Part shown: positions 62,334-64,000 of the stretch, piece by piece | How positions within the stretch are numbered: the first letter of the stretch is position 1 | Layout of the letters: each line of letters begins with the position of its first letter | NCBI RefSeq assembly: GCF_050589825.1 | Contig: NZ_JBNGOZ010000002.1 | Location: 248,001 to 312,000, forward strand | Length of the DNA stretch: 64,000 nucleotides | Direction: 5' to 3' | DNA from: Carboxylicivirga longa | Lineage (GTDB): Bacteria; Bacteroidota; Bacteroidia; Bacteroidales; Marinilabiliaceae | Notes under the pieces: model-generated | What the model was told of the DNA's origin: nothing | Databases searched by the model: none | Seen by the model: the letters and a program-made list of their open reading frames with translations, nothing else | Position numbers and translations under genes: made by a program

Positions 62334-63515
62334 TTACTTAAGAAACTTCGCCTTAAAATTTTTAAAACTCAAATATTTTTTAATCATATGTAAAAAGAAT
62401 CCCAGGCCGGTAAAAGGATCATCCCAGCTAAACAATTGATCAACTGAGTTTTTACCATACAACCTTAAAAGTGAAGGCTGCATATTATGTTTCATTTCCC
62501 AGGTCGAGAACAAAAACCATAGTATCTCAAGAAATACATTACGACACAAGACATCTTTTCGATAATCGCGAATCAAAGGAACCTCTTCTTTAAGTGCCAG
62601 ATTTAAGTGCAAATCAGCAAAATCAATTCCGGCCACAAATCCTATTTTAATACCTGCCGTAACACGAGGATTAATTTCGAGAATTTTTGGAGTATTATCT
62701 CGTGGATCAAAAATGTAATCAACGTCTGCAGGTCCCTGCCATTTCAATCCCTCCAAAAGTTGTTTGGTGATCTCATGAATTTCGGTATGCTCAACTGTTA
62801 CATTTGCCGTACTGGTTCCACCGGTCACCGGGAAAAACCTCGGTTTGAGAATAACCAAACAAGCCCTCAGCATGTGCCTTTCGTCAAGAAAGGCTTCGGC
62901 CTGATACTGAACTCCACCCTCTTGTGGTATATATTCCTGCACAAGCAAAGATCCAAACTCCTGCTTAAGAGAGGAATACTCCTGTGTTAAAGTATGAATG
63001 TTATTATACCTTTTCACGCCAACAGCACCAACACCCCGGAGAGGTTTGATAATCACAGGGAATCCGATAAGACTTTCAAGTTTGCCAAGGATAGATTCAT
63101 CCAATTCAAATGTTTTAGGACATGGCAGGTGATTCGCCATGCAATATTTCATTAGCTTCAGCTTATCTGCTCCTTGTAAAAACGTCTCATATTCAGGTGA
63201 AGTTATATGAGTGAACTTCTCAATCCTGCTCTTGTTTTTAGATAAGATATCGGATGATATATCCCCAACACTTATTGTAACATCAACCGTATTATTTTCT
63301 AAATACTCAAATAATTTCTGTTCAAACTCATCTCTTTGGTTGACATAATTCGGCCACAGAAGTTTTCGATTAGGATATCTTGAAAAATAACATTCATTAA
63401 GCCTTGTATTGCACACTACAGTTATATGGTGTCCTGCCTTTGCATACGACTTCAAAAAAGGAAGAGCTTGTCTTCCTGCATCAAGAATTAGGATATTTAG
63501 ATGAGGCTTACGCAT
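62334..63515 (-). CDS. ATP-grasp carboxylate-amine ligase-like protein
   Basis: This 393-residue protein has an N-terminal Rossmann-like part (ILILDAGRQALPFLKSYAKA), and an ATP-grasp domain with VIIKPLRGVGAVGVKRY, QEYIPQEGG and ILEINPRVTAG. It resembles carbamoyl-phosphate-synthase-type ATP-grasp proteins found in capsule loci, which may join an amino acid or amine to a glycan carboxylate. It overlaps the glycosyltransferase gene by 8 bases. The product is unknown. Confidence 0.82.
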   Translation of the reverse strand: MRKPHLNILILDAGRQALPFLKSYAKAGHHITVVCNTRLNECYFSRYPNRKLLWPNYVNQRDEFEQKLFEYLENNTVDVTISVGDISSDILSKNKSRIEKFTHITSPEYETFLQGADKLKLMKYCMANHLPCPKTFELDESILGKLESLIGFPVIIKPLRGVGAVGVKRYNNIHTLTQEYSSLKQEFGSLLVQEYIPQEGGVQYQAEAFLDERHMLRACLVILKPRFFPVTGGTSTANVTVEHTEIHEITKQLLEGLKWQGPADVDYIFDPRDNTPKILEINPRVTAGIKIGFVAGIDFADLHLNLALKEEVPLIRDYRKDVLCRNVFLEILWFLFSTWEMKHNMQPSLLRLYGKNSVDQLFSWDDPFTGLGFFLHMIKKYLSFKNFKAKFLK

Positions 63516-64000
63516 TCAAATGCTTCATTATTATATCGTAACTATGCTTAACTGTATATCTTTCCAATAGTAACTGCCTTCCCTTCTCTCCCATCTGCTC
63601 TCTTTCGTCACTATTCTCTGAAAAGAATTTGATTTCTTTAATAAAATCAGCCATTTCACCATGAATTACCGAACGACCACAACCATAATCTGTTACAATC
63701 TCACCAATGTCAGTTTCTTTATTTACAGCGCAAAGAACAGGTTTTGCATACTCTAAATAGCTTAATAAGCGCGAAGGAAATTGTGGTGAGGTATAACGAT
63801 AAAGAAAAATAAGCCCCACATCACTGGTTTGTAATATTTGCTCGTAATCCTCTCTTGGCAGCCAACTGTAAAGAAGTGCATTTTTCAATTGCAATTTATT
63901 CAACTCATTTTCCAAATAATTATACTGCGTTCCTGATCCACCGATAACAAAATAAGCTTTGGGGTAATCAAGCAGCTTTTTTAGGGTGTCAACTATAAAA
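63508..64000 (-). CDS. Glycosyltransferase family 4 (5' part outside window)
   Basis: The frame is open from base 64000 down to the stop at 63508, giving the C-terminal 163 residues. Sequence upstream of 63915 in the same frame (VDTLKKLLDYPKAYFVIGGS) continues the GT4 nucleotide-sugar-binding domain, so the gene starts beyond the window. LLSYLEYAKPVLCAVNKET and REQMGEKGRQLLLERYT are typical of the group. It is the most upstream visible gene of the glycan operon. Confidence 0.85.
   Translation of the reverse strand, partial: FIVDTLKKLLDYPKAYFVIGGSGTQYNYLENELNKLQLKNALLYSWLPREDYEQILQTSDVGLIFLYRYTSPQFPSRLLSYLEYAKPVLCAVNKETDIGEIVTDYGCGRSVIHGEMADFIKEIKFFSENSDEREQMGEKGRQLLLERYTVKHSYDIIMKHLNA

Overview
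The window comes from a Bacteroidota chromosome, most likely a marine or anaerobic member of the Marinilabiliales; the order-level placement is inference. The phylum-level evidence is direct. Five secreted proteins end in type IX secretion (T9SS) sorting domains. There is a carboxypeptidase-regulatory-like/DUF5686 outer-membrane protein. Promoters have the TTTG-N19-TAnnTTTG form. Housekeeping proteins (GlmM, DnaK, GuaC, RluB-type pseudouridine synthase) are of Bacteroidota type. I saw no tRNA, rRNA, CRISPR array, intact insertion sequence or phage gene.

Positions 1-20,000 are mostly core genome: a truncated DUF5686 protein, an rRNA pseudouridine synthase, glmM, a four-gene tripartite efflux operon (two paralogous adaptors, a MacB-type permease and a TolC-type channel, but no ATPase gene), and dnaK behind a sigma-54-like promoter. 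These are followed by a MORN-repeat protein, a T9SS subtilase, xseA and xseB separated by a TPR sensor kinase, and guaC. From 20,000 to 34,600 come an acyltransferase, a glutamine amidotransferase beside an ATP-grasp protein fused to a degenerate M20-peptidase domain, an MliC-like lipoprotein, a T9SS protein, an MscS channel, the selenouridine pair mnmH-selD, a sulfatase, and a histidine kinase with an NMT1/THI5-like sensor. TrkA and ComEC follow on the minus strand.

From about 38,000 to the right edge, most genes serve cell-surface glycan synthesis, mainly on the minus strand. An ACP, AsnB, NadE-like and AMP-ligase operon is followed by a sugar transferase that lacks its membrane helix. Next come a FlaA1/CapD-type dehydratase, an AlgI-type MBOAT acyltransferase beside three SGNH-like proteins, and a secreted PL9-like beta-helix protein. 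A nine-gene run completes the locus: aminotransferase, phosphoglycosyltransferase, GNAT, CapK-like ligase, CapA-like protein, two deacetylase-fold proteins, ATP-grasp and a GT4 glycosyltransferase cut by the window end. From about 49,600 on, the DNA is visibly more AT-rich than the left half, as is usual for exchanged polysaccharide loci.

The strongest candidates for something undescribed are the ATP-grasp/pseudo-M20 fusion with its amidotransferase (21,416-24,241) and the ACP/AsnB/NadE-like/ligase operon with the helix-less sugar transferase (38,286-44,085). Both look like carboxylate-activating or amidating pathways with unknown products.
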